Shown here: piece after piece, positions 8,854 to 15,900 of the stretch
Layout: each line of letters opens with the position of its first letter
How positions within the stretch are numbered: the first letter of the stretch is position 1
DNA from: Microbispora hainanensis
Lineage (GTDB): Bacteria > Actinomycetota > Actinomycetes > Streptosporangiales > Streptosporangiaceae
Assembly (NCBI RefSeq): GCF_006874475.1
Contig: NZ_VIRM01000065.1
Coordinates: forward strand, 1-43,487
Direction: 5' to 3'
DNA length: 43,487 bases
Made by a program: the position numbers and the translations under genes
The notes under the pieces: generated by a model
Seen by the model: the letters and a program-made list of their open reading frames with translations, nothing else
Told to the model about the DNA's origin: nothing
Database searches by the model: none

Positions 8854-8955
8854 TTGTGCGTCTGCACATGACAATTGCACGTGCATTTGGGTCTTGCAGC
8901 GACGGGAGGCACTGATCCATCATGTCTAGGTGCATATTGGGCCAAAATGTGCACC
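8854..8955. promoter_or_regulatory. Cluster of GTGCA/TGCAC half-sites in divergent promoter region
   Basis: The 276-nt gap between the regulator and the ATPase holds TTGTGC (8854-8859), TGCACA (8863-8868), the perfect palindrome TGCACGTGCA (8876-8885), and a larger dyad with arms GGTGCA (8929-8934) and TGCACC (8950-8955) around TTGG-G-CCAA. The density suggests an operator array. Autoregulation by the XRE protein is inference. Confidence 0.45.
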
Positions 8956-8992
8956 AGTCCTCGACCTAGGCCAGCGGGAGGTACGGGCAACC

Positions 8993-9472
8993 ATGTCGGA
9001 CGAGCCCAAACCCGGCGGCCAGCTGACCCGTGACGTGGGATTCGGCTGGTTCCGGAGGGCGGCAGGGGCGTCCGATACGGCGATGTGCCCCCTGGCACCG
9101 CAGGCGGACTCGGTCAAGACCGCGCGCGATGTCACCCGTACGACCCTGCGACAGTGGGGCCTGTCGGAACTGAGTGACGACGCGGCACTCGTCGTGAGCG
9201 AACTGGTGACGAACGCGGTCCGTTACGCACCGTATCCGGCGCACCGCGCCAGCGCCCGGCCTATAACACTGACACTCCTGCGCATCGCCCCGCACGTGCT
9301 GCTCGCCGTCTCGGATCCCAGCGACCAGGCGCCGTCGCCCACGCAACCCGACTTCGTCTCCGAGCACGGACGCGGCCTCTACATCGTCGAGACCTACAGC
9401 CAGGCATGGGGCTGGGACGCGCTCGACGAGGGCGGCAAGGCCGTCTGGGCCCTCTTCCGCACCGGCGACTGA
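8993..9472 (+). CDS. RsbW-like ATP-binding protein (HATPase_c)
   Basis: Single-domain GHKL ATPase of the RsbW/SpoIIAB anti-sigma kinase type, expected to act in the cytosol by binding or phosphorylating a partner. The N box is SELVTNAVRYA near residue 68, the G1 region is VSDPSDQAP and the G2 box is EHGRGLYIVETYSQAWGW near residue 123. The ATG at 8993 has GGGAGG 11 nt upstream and gives 159 aa. No sigma factor or STAS antagonist is adjacent. The divergent partner is an XRE-DUF5753 regulator, a pairing seen in many actinomycetes, whose output is poorly known. Confidence 0.88.
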   Translation: MSDEPKPGGQLTRDVGFGWFRRAAGASDTAMCPLAPQADSVKTARDVTRTTLRQWGLSELSDDAALVVSELVTNAVRYAPYPAHRASARPITLTLLRIAPHVLLAVSDPSDQAPSPTQPDFVSEHGRGLYIVETYSQAWGWDALDEGGKAVWALFRTGD

Positions 9473-9554
9473 CCGTTTCTCCACGCTCGGCCAGGGGCCA
9501 TGGTGTCGTCAGCCGCTCCGAGGGCGCCTTTCGCGAAATCGAAGGGGTGCCCAC

Positions 9555-10001
9555 ATGAGACTGTTCAGACCTCGTAAACCATCGCGCCGCTGCCGGCCCC
9601 AGTGGCCCTCTCTCCTGACCGAGATGAACGGTTACGTCCTTCCGTGCCTACCGGCCGAGCACGGCAGCGTCCTGACCACCGCCCTCAACCTGAGGGCCTG
9701 GTGCGGCGAGTGCGGTGTGACCTACCCGGGCAAGTTCGTCATCGAGCCTGGTACGCCACCCCCGTTCGAGTGGGCGCGTGAGCCGAAGAACACCTTGTGT
9801 TCCTGTGAACCCCGCTGGCCACGACTGATGGTCATGTTTCGGGGTCGGTGGTACCTCGGTCACCCGGGTTCGCATGGTCGCCTCGTCGTCGACGGCGCGT
9901 CAGATGGTGCCTTCTGCCGCAACTGCGGGGCCGGCTTCCTGGGCGAGATGGTGATCGACCTCGACGACACGTCACATCTCGAGAAACCAGGCGAGACGTA
10001 G
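9555..10001 (+). CDS. Unknown protein with two tandem C-H-C-C (zinc-ribbon-like) repeats
   Basis: I do not recognise the family. The 148-aa protein aligns with itself without gaps at an offset of 71 residues: C13/C84, P15/P86, W17/W88, P18/P89, G26/G97, P33/P104, H36/H107, C50/C121, C53/C124, G54/G125, G59/G130 and V62-I63/V133-I134. Each half thus has one Cys, one His and a CxxCG pair, a plausible zinc site, around a C-x-P-x-W-P opening. The N-terminal 12 residues are very basic. AAGGGG lies 7 nt before the ATG. It follows the RsbW-like ATPase by 82 nt. The function is unknown; RNA, DNA or protein binding would all fit. Confidence 0.75.
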   Translation: MRLFRPRKPSRRCRPQWPSLLTEMNGYVLPCLPAEHGSVLTTALNLRAWCGECGVTYPGKFVIEPGTPPPFEWAREPKNTLCSCEPRWPRLMVMFRGRWYLGHPGSHGRLVVDGASDGAFCRNCGAGFLGEMVIDLDDTSHLEKPGET

Positions 10002-10101
10002 ACGATGCAGGGGTGACTCCATCCAGGGCCGAAGCGGGAGCGGGCTGTTCGGCACCGGCTCATTCTGGTGTCACCTGGAGGCCGCTGGGACACTGTGCGG
10101 C

Positions 10102-10434
10102 GTGAGCATGACGGAAGGGCCACTGATACGGGATCTGTTCCCCGGCCTCATCACAGAACTGATCACGTGCTTGAGAGAAGAGGGCGAGGAAGAACTCGCC
10201 GTCTCTGCTTGGGATATCCGGTTCTACGGCGAATGCGGATGTGGCGACGACTTCTGCCAGAGCTTCTACACGGCCGAACCTCCAACCGGTGGGTACGGCC
10301 CCGGGCATCGCTGCGTGCCACTGCTTCCGGAGAAAGGCGAGCTGATCCTCGACGTCGTCGACGGGCGAATCATGTTCGTGGAAGTGCTGCACCACGACGA
10401 GTTGCGGCGCTCGCCGGGGGCCGGGGACGCTTGA
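10102..10434 (+). CDS. Small conserved-looking protein with CGCGDDFC motif
   Basis: 110-aa soluble protein of unknown function. It has a cysteine cluster (GECGCGDDFCQSF) at about residues 43-55, then a GGYGPGH turn and a C-terminal strand ILDVVDGRIMFVEVL. The pattern resembles short uncharacterised actinobacterial proteins I have seen without a named role. The start is a GTG at 10102; an ATG two codons later is equally possible, and neither has a strong ribosome-binding site. It follows the duplicated zinc-ribbon protein by 100 nt in the same direction and may share its transcript. Confidence 0.7.
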   Translation: MSMTEGPLIRDLFPGLITELITCLREEGEEELAVSAWDIRFYGECGCGDDFCQSFYTAEPPTGGYGPGHRCVPLLPEKGELILDVVDGRIMFVEVLHHDELRRSPGAGDA

Positions 10435-10491
10435 AAATGCCCAAGGTCGGGTCGGAATCCCCGTGCTGATCAGCTGCTGCTGTCCAGACGG

Positions 10492-10956
10492 CTAGGGAAG
10501 CCGCGCTCGGAGCGCAAGCCACTGGTCAAGCGCTCTTGCCGTCGGCGTCGCCGACAGGCGGCTACGGATGATCTGGGCCGGCGCCAGGAGGTTCTTGCAC
10601 TGACGAAGGGCCCGGATCTGCTTGTGGGGCCGCTGTCGCCAGTCGATGGCCCACTCCGCGGCGTCCTCCAGGTCAACGGGGAGGGCCGAGAGGATGTCCA
10701 TGGCGAGGGCGTCGGGGTTCAGGAGGGGCGAACGCGTCGAGCCAAGGCTGTCGATCAGATATGCACGCAGGTTGAAGCGGCTCACATTCGCTGTGACGGC
10801 GTCCAGCCCTGCGGCCTCGGCTCTGGCGAGCGCGTACATGGCCGTCTCCGCCCACGCTCGCCGTCCTTCGCCCAGCTCGGCCCGGCAAGCGTGGAAGCTG
10901 TTCACCTCCCACACCCCAAGCCAGTGATTGACGGATTCGGAGGGGTGATCGACCAC
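10492..10956 (-). CDS. Hypothetical protein, 154 aa
   Basis: Not recognised. It is a predicted mostly helical, soluble protein with no signal peptide, membrane segment or familiar motif. It is rich in Ala, Arg and Leu with several Trp (HWLGVWEV, EWAIDWRQRP). The start is a GTG at 10956 with only weak purine-rich sequence before it. It converges with the 110-aa gene, 57 nt apart. Codon use looks coding, but no homology is recalled, so it could still be spurious. Confidence 0.5.
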   Translation of the reverse strand: MVDHPSESVNHWLGVWEVNSFHACRAELGEGRRAWAETAMYALARAEAAGLDAVTANVSRFNLRAYLIDSLGSTRSPLLNPDALAMDILSALPVDLEDAAEWAIDWRQRPHKQIRALRQCKNLLAPAQIIRSRLSATPTARALDQWLALRARLP

Positions 10957-11020
10957 AAGGTCACTTTCTCACCGGCCCGGTGAAGTGGGACGCGTGGGGC
11001 ACGGAAGATCGGAAACGTCA

Positions 11021-11055
11021 AAAGGCCAGGCCCCCATGCGGGTGACCTGGCCTTT
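11021..11055 (-). terminator. Terminator after tRNA-Gly
   Basis: Arms AAAGGCCAGG (11021-11030) and CCTGGCCTTT (11046-11055) pair perfectly over 10 bp, with an inner CCC/GGG extension. On the minus strand the stem ends in a T run. It lies just beyond the 3' end of tRNA-Gly. Confidence 0.85.
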
Positions 11056-11064
11056 CATAGTGAG

Positions 11065-11135
11065 AGCGGACGACGGGAATCGAACCCGCGTAGCCAGTTT
11101 GGAAGACTGGGGCTCTACCATTGAGCTACGTCCGC
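11065..11135 (-). tRNA. tRNA-Gly (TCC)
   Basis: Complete cloverleaf of 71 nt: acceptor GCGGACG paired with CGTCCGC, D arm GCTC/GAGC, anticodon stem CCAGT/ACTGG with loop CTTCCAA (anticodon TCC), and T arm GCGGG/CCCGT with TTCGATT. The discriminator base is U and CCA is not encoded. It has its own terminator and points away from tRNA-Pro, 90 nt distant. Confidence 0.97.
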
Positions 11136-11225
11136 GCGCGCCCGGTGTCCATCTGGTCTAGACTTCATCCGGTCGTCAGGGCGTAAGCGTACCGGAGTCT
11201 CGGACCGCTCGCGTACCCGACGAGA

Positions 11226-11302
11226 CGGGGCGTGGCGCAGCTTGGTAGCGCGCTTGCTTTGGGAGCAAGAAGTCGCAGGTTCAAATCCTGTCGCCCCGAC
11301 CA
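11226..11302 (+). tRNA. tRNA-Pro (TGG)
   Basis: Complete cloverleaf of 77 nt including an encoded CCA: acceptor CGGGGCG/CGCCCCG, anticodon stem CTTGC/GCAAG with loop TTTGGGA (anticodon TGG), and T loop TTCAAAT. The first base pair is C1-G72 with discriminator A73, as usual for bacterial tRNA-Pro. Confidence 0.97.
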
Positions 11303-11494
11303 TCGCTTAAGCACGTCGAAGACCGCATCCGTTGGCGGAGGAGCGCTTGTCCGCCTTGAGCACCGTTCTCGTCTGAACGTAGTGACGGGTGGCTGCGACC
11401 GGCACGGGGCACTGCTCGACCACGTCTCATCGAGCGATCAGCCGGCCAGCTATTCGAGATGCGGTGACGGATCGCGTTCCGGCAGACTGCGCGG

Positions 11495-12397
11495 GTGAGC
11501 GCGGACACGTCCATATCGCCACAGGAGCGAGCCCTCCGCCATGTCGAAGCCCTGTCGTCGGGCGGCCCGCTCGATGCCCGGTTGCGTGTGACCCTCAACT
11601 TCCACCCCGACCGCTCGGAAGGCGGCCGGCAGATCCTGCTCGGGCTGGCCGACGAGGGCGCCTACGTGTCGCAGTTCGTCACCGGAACGAGCAACGGGGG
11701 GCTCACGGCTCACCCGGGCGGCAACCGGTGGCGCTGGGAAAGCAGGATCTTCGGTGGCGCCTACGACAACGCACCCGCGCGGGAGCGCCCCGTCTATGGC
11801 GCGCTGAACTTCCGGCGCAGGTCCGTCGGCGCCGCGCCACGGTTCGGATCCGCCCACTTCCGGCTGACGGCCGAGACTCTTCGCCGCACGACCTTCTGTT
11901 ATCCGGACAGCTTCTTCGAACCTTCGGCTTTCGGTGTCGCGTCCCGCATGGCGCTGATCGAGCCGGCCGAGGCCGACGACGCGGACCTCCTGGACGACTA
12001 CATCGAGGCTCAGGTGCACGGGCCGGTCAGGCTCGACCGGGACGTGGAGGCCCTGGTCATCGATCCCGGCTATCGCGGCACGGCTGTGGAGGCCGCGGCG
12101 CGCCGGCTGCCCTGCCCGGTGGAATGGCATCCCGGGTTCCGCCTCACCGTCGAGCATCTGCGGCGCCACCCCGACTACCGGGGCCAGGAGTACGTGTCAC
12201 TCGGCGCGGAGATCGCGGTCGACGGCGTGCTCGATCCGCGAATCATCGGAGACGCCGCCCGCACCGGCCTCTATGACGCACAGGCGCTGAAGAAGGTCTG
12301 GCATTGCGTGGCGCGCTTCGGCGTGCCTCTGCCCCCGGCCGGCGAGACTCCTGCCCCGGTCGCCGTCTGCTGTCCGTACGGGCCGGGAGGCCGCTGA
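11495..12397 (+). CDS. DUF3626 domain-containing protein
   Basis: 300-aa protein matching the DUF3626 pattern as I recall it: VTLNFHPDR near residue 32, then SQFVTGTSNGGLTAHPGG, RWRWESRIFGGAYD, YGALNFRR, PRFGSAHFRL and RTTFCYPDSFFEPSAFGVAS. There is no signal peptide or membrane segment. The biochemical role of the family is not known to me. The GTG at 11495 is preferred because it directly precedes a plausible N-terminus, though no strong Shine-Dalgarno is seen. It lies 192 nt after tRNA-Pro and is followed by a 182-nt gap. Confidence 0.88.
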   Translation: MSADTSISPQERALRHVEALSSGGPLDARLRVTLNFHPDRSEGGRQILLGLADEGAYVSQFVTGTSNGGLTAHPGGNRWRWESRIFGGAYDNAPARERPVYGALNFRRRSVGAAPRFGSAHFRLTAETLRRTTFCYPDSFFEPSAFGVASRMALIEPAEADDADLLDDYIEAQVHGPVRLDRDVEALVIDPGYRGTAVEAAARRLPCPVEWHPGFRLTVEHLRRHPDYRGQEYVSLGAEIAVDGVLDPRIIGDAARTGLYDAQALKKVWHCVARFGVPLPPAGETPAPVAVCCPYGPGGR

Positions 12398-12579
12398 CGG
12401 CGGACAGGTGAAGATCACGGCGCCGGAGCATCGGGGCTCACCGTGGTGGGGCTGGGCACGGGCATGTCCTTGCGCGTGACCTCGAAATCGATCGGCATGG
12501 TGCTCTTGAAGGCATCCGGGGCCGCGTACGTTTCTATAACCTGTTCTCGCCGTACCCCCGGAACACACTGAGGAGCACC

Positions 12580-13341
12580 ATGGGCGACCTCGTCCTCGTC
12601 GACCGGCCCTCCGAGGCCGTCGCGGTCGCGACGCTGAACCGTCCGCGTAAGTACAACGCGATCTCCAAGGCGCTGCTCGACGAGTTCCAGGACACGCTCG
12701 GGCGGCTCGCGCAGGAGCCTGACCTGCGGGCGATGGTCCTCACCGGGGCCGACCCCGCCTTCTGCGCGGGACTGGACCTCGGCGAGCTGGAAGCGGGAGT
12801 GAAGATCGGCCACCCCGACTCCATCCTCCCGCTGCGGAACTTCCCGGTGCCCGTGATCGGGGCGATCAACGGCGTGGCGGTGACCGGCGGCCTGGAGTTC
12901 GCGCTCGCCTGCGACTTCAGGATCGCCAGCGAGCGGGCGCGGTTCGCCGACACCCACACCCGCGTCGGCATCGTGCCCTCCTGGGGCATGACGGCCAGGC
13001 TCAGCCAGGCCGTCGGGCAGTCGTGGGCGCGGCAGATGACGTTCACGGGGGACTTCGTCGATGCTCCCCTCGCACTGCGCATCGGTCTGGTGAACGAGGT
13101 CGTCGCGCACGACCGGCTGCTGCCCCGGGCCGTCGAGCTCGCGCAGAGCATCGCGACGACGACGCCGGAGACACTGCGCAGGATCCGGGAGATCTACGAC
13201 CTCCTGCGGGACGGCACCGGCGCCGACGGCCTGCGGGCCGAGCTGGAGACCGGCCGGGACGGGCTCGCCATCACCAGCCCCGAGGACTTCGCCGCCCGCA
13301 GGCGCGCCGTCTTCGACCGGGGCCGGACGCAGAACGGCTGA
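12580..13341 (+). CDS. Enoyl-CoA hydratase/isomerase (crotonase) family protein
   Basis: Crotonase-fold enzyme acting on acyl-CoA thioesters in the cytosol; the exact substrate cannot be read from sequence. The oxyanion-hole regions are visible as AFCAGLDLGEL near residues 61-71 and INGVAVTGGLEFALACD near 90-106. The segment ADTHTRVGIVPSWG holds Thr/Arg where classical hydratases carry a catalytic Glu, so isomerase or another crotonase chemistry is possible. Length 253 aa is typical. The ATG has AGGAG 5 nt upstream (TGAGGAGCACCATG). It converges with a VOC gene 4 nt away. Confidence 0.9.
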   Translation: MGDLVLVDRPSEAVAVATLNRPRKYNAISKALLDEFQDTLGRLAQEPDLRAMVLTGADPAFCAGLDLGELEAGVKIGHPDSILPLRNFPVPVIGAINGVAVTGGLEFALACDFRIASERARFADTHTRVGIVPSWGMTARLSQAVGQSWARQMTFTGDFVDAPLALRIGLVNEVVAHDRLLPRAVELAQSIATTTPETLRRIREIYDLLRDGTGADGLRAELETGRDGLAITSPEDFAARRRAVFDRGRTQNG

Positions 13342-13345
13342 GGGG

Positions 13346-13738
13346 TCACTCCTCCTTGACGTACGGATGGGTGAGGAACTCGATGGAGTGGCCGTCGGGG
13401 TCGTCCACATACACCCCGCGGCCGTGGTGCCGGTGGTTGATCTGCTGCGGCTCCCGGTGCTCGGGGCCGCCCCAGTAGGGCAGGCCCCGCTCGGCGATGC
13501 GGGCGAAGATGTCGTCGAACTCGTTCTCGGAGACGAGGAACGCCAGGTGCTGCATGACGATCCTGTCCCGGTCGACGATCGAGTCGGCGTAGTCGATCGT
13601 CACGCCGTTGCCGAGCGGGACCGTGGCGAACGGCCCGTACGCGCCGGGCTCGGGCTCGCCGAGCAGCCCGGTCAGGAACCGGGCGGACGCGAAGCGGTCA
13701 CTGCTGTGCACGATCGTATGGTCCAGTTGAGCGGTCAC
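13346..13738 (-). CDS. VOC (glyoxalase/dioxygenase) family protein
   Basis: Single vicinal-oxygen-chelate domain. QLDHTIVHSSD opens the first half, HLAFLVSENEFDDI the second, and GRGVYVDDPDGHSIEFL is the usual closing strand with metal-binding Glu. Potential metal ligands are the His of LDHT, the His of QHLAF and the Glu of IEFL. I start at the GTG at 13738, which has GGAGG 5 nt upstream; the open frame runs to 13771. The result is 130 aa. The substrate is unknown. It is divergent from the DUF2087 gene 50 nt away, which could regulate it. Confidence 0.88.
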   Translation of the reverse strand: MTAQLDHTIVHSSDRFASARFLTGLLGEPEPGAYGPFATVPLGNGVTIDYADSIVDRDRIVMQHLAFLVSENEFDDIFARIAERGLPYWGGPEHREPQQINHRHHGRGVYVDDPDGHSIEFLTHPYVKEE

Positions 13739-13788
13739 GTCGCCCTCCAGGTTTCCTACTGCCTTCATCAAGGCAATACCGTGGACAG

Positions 13789-14289
13789 GTGATCGACAAG
13801 CACATCTCCCGCGTGCTCGGGCTGCTCGGGCAGGACGACACGCTGCGCGTCCTGGCCGGGCTGGTCCTGCGTCCCGGTGAGCCGCTCGACAAGGTCACCG
13901 GGCTCGACCCCGACGTGGTGGCCAAGGCCCTGGACCGGCTGGAGCGGGGCGGCCTCGCCGTACGGGACGAGGACGACGGCTGGCGGGCACGGCCCGAGAC
14001 CTTCCGCGACCTGCTGCGCACGATCCCCGCCACGCCGGCGGACCCGATGGACGCGTTCCTCGTGGACGGGCGGCTCGTCTCCATGCCGACGAAGAGGGCC
14101 AAGCGGCTGATGGTGCTCGACTACATCGCCCAGGTGTTCGAGATCGGCGTGCGCTATCCGGAGAAGGAGGTCGACGTGGCGCTGCGGGCGTTCCACGACG
14201 ACTACGCCGCGCTGCGCCGTTACCTTGTCGACGAAGGGTTCCTCACCCGGGAGGCCAACGTCTACTGGCGCTCGGGGGGAAGCGTCTGA
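13789..14289 (+). CDS. DUF2087 domain protein, probable HTH regulator
   Basis: 166 aa. The N-terminal half reads as a winged-helix domain (DDTLRVLAGLVLRPGEPLDK, then ALDRLERGGLAV). The C-terminal half matches DUF2087: KRLMVLDYIAQVFEIGVRYPE, then EKEVDVALRAF, DYAALRRYLVDEGFL and REANVYWR. The architecture suggests a transcriptional regulator. A GTG start lies 6 nt after TACCGT with no Shine-Dalgarno, which looks leaderless. It is divergent from the VOC gene and may control it (inference). Confidence 0.85.
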   Translation: MIDKHISRVLGLLGQDDTLRVLAGLVLRPGEPLDKVTGLDPDVVAKALDRLERGGLAVRDEDDGWRARPETFRDLLRTIPATPADPMDAFLVDGRLVSMPTKRAKRLMVLDYIAQVFEIGVRYPEKEVDVALRAFHDDYAALRRYLVDEGFLTREANVYWRSGGSV

Positions 14290-14379
14290 CGCAGCTGTCT
14301 CACGCGGCCGTCTGACCGAGTCCGGCCACATCGGCAGACGCCCTTTCCCGATGGGCCCCCGGCGCGGAGACTGGGAGTC

Positions 14380-15738
14380 ATGGGCGAGCCGACCAGGGTC
14401 CTTCTCGACGAGTCGCGGATTCCGCGGAACTGGTACAACGTCGTCCCCGACCTGCCCACGCCGCCCCCGCCGGTGCTCCACCCCGCGACGCTGCAGCCGG
14501 TCGGCCCCGACGATCTCGCCCCGCTCTTCCCCGCGGCGCTGATCGAGCAGGAGGTGTCGGGTGAGCGGTTCGTCCCCGTCCCCGACGGCGTCCTCGACGT
14601 CTATCGCCTCTGGCGGCCGACGCCGCTCATCCGCGCCCGCCGCCTCGAGCGCGCCCTCGGCACGCCGGCGCGGATCTACTACAAGTACGAGGGCGGCAGC
14701 CCGTCGGGGTCGCACAAGCCCAACACCGCGGTCCCCCAGGCGTACTACAACGCGCGGGAGGACGTGCGGAGGCTGACCACCGAGACCGGCGCGGGCCAAT
14801 GGGGGTCCGCCCTGGCGTTCGCCTGCGCCCAGTACGGCCTCGACTGCGAGGTCTGGATGGTCCGGGCGTCGTACGACCAGAAGCCCTACCGGCGCACGCT
14901 GATGAAGGTCTACGGCGCGACCCTGCACGCCAGCCCGTCGGCGATGACCACGGCGGGCAGCAGGATCCTGGCGGAGGACCCCCACTGCACGGGGTCGCTC
15001 GGGATCGCGATCAGCGAGGCGGTCGAGGTCGCCGGTCAGCATGACGACACGCGATACGCCTTGGGCTCGGTGCTCAACCACGTCCTGCTGCACCAGACCG
15101 TCATCGGCGAGGAGGCACTGGAGCAGCTCGCCGTCCTCGGCGAGACCCCCGATGTGGTGATCGGCTGCACCGGCGGCGGCTCCAATTTCGCCGGGCTGGC
15201 CTTCCCGTTCCTCCGGGAGAAGCTCGCCGGGCGCATGAACCCCGTGCTGCGCGGCGTCGAGCCCGCCGCCTGCCCGTCCCTGACCCGGGGCACCTACGCG
15301 TACGACTTCGGCGACACGGCCGGGTTCACGCCGCTGATGAAGATGCACACGCTGGGGCACACGTTCGTGCCCGACCCGATCCACGCCGGCGGGCTGCGCT
15401 ATCACGGCATGTCGCCGCTGCTCTCGCACGTGTACGAGCTGGGCCTGGTGGAGGCCGTGGCCGTCACGCAGACCGACTGCTTCGACGCGGGCATCCGCTT
15501 CGCCAGGGCCGAGGGGATCGTGCCGGCGCCCGAGCCCTCCCACGCCGTGGCCGCGACGATCGCGGAGGCGCTGCGGTGCGCGGAGTCGGGCGAGGAGAAG
15601 GTCATCGTGATGTCCCTGTGCGGGCACGGCCACTTCGACATGCCCGCCTACGAGAGCCGTCTCGCGGGGCACCTGGAGGACTTCACGCTCCCGCAGGAGC
15701 GGATCGACGCGGCCCTCGCGCACCTGCCCGCCGTCTGA
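14380..15738 (+). CDS. trpB2: TrpB2-type tryptophan synthase beta chain (PLP enzyme)
   Basis: Fold-type II PLP enzyme of the stand-alone TrpB2 branch, expected to make tryptophan from indole and serine. Lys113 in GSPSGSHKPNTA is the PLP Schiff-base lysine, and the next landmark is LTTETGAGQWGSALAFACA. GCTGGGSNFAG is the phosphate-binding loop. The N-terminal extension and 452-aa length are typical of TrpB2 rather than TrpB1. No trpA or other trp gene is adjacent, as usual for TrpB2. The ATG has GGGAG 3-7 nt upstream. It could be a specialised salvage enzyme. Confidence 0.93.
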   Translation: MGEPTRVLLDESRIPRNWYNVVPDLPTPPPPVLHPATLQPVGPDDLAPLFPAALIEQEVSGERFVPVPDGVLDVYRLWRPTPLIRARRLERALGTPARIYYKYEGGSPSGSHKPNTAVPQAYYNAREDVRRLTTETGAGQWGSALAFACAQYGLDCEVWMVRASYDQKPYRRTLMKVYGATLHASPSAMTTAGSRILAEDPHCTGSLGIAISEAVEVAGQHDDTRYALGSVLNHVLLHQTVIGEEALEQLAVLGETPDVVIGCTGGGSNFAGLAFPFLREKLAGRMNPVLRGVEPAACPSLTRGTYAYDFGDTAGFTPLMKMHTLGHTFVPDPIHAGGLRYHGMSPLLSHVYELGLVEAVAVTQTDCFDAGIRFARAEGIVPAPEPSHAVAATIAEALRCAESGEEKVIVMSLCGHGHFDMPAYESRLAGHLEDFTLPQERIDAALAHLPAV

Positions 15739-15900
15739 TGTGACGCATGCTCACTGATATCCGTTTCGTCCCTTGACCGGCGGGTACGGCTGCGCCATCG
15801 CTCCGTCATACCGACCGGAGCTCTCATGTCAAACGGCTGAAATGCGCGGTATCAGCTCCATACGATTCTGGAACACCATCCGCTCTCTCCGGAGAATTCG

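Noticed and set aside
8823..9135. Short leftward frames between the XRE and HATPase genes (possible DUF397 partner)
   Set aside because: They lack DUF397 motifs and ribosome-binding sites and overlap the HATPase gene.
11115..11303. Leftward open frame whose product begins MVGATGFEPATSCSQS
   Set aside because: It is the antisense of tRNA-Pro; this peptide is a well-known spurious annotation created by tRNA genes.
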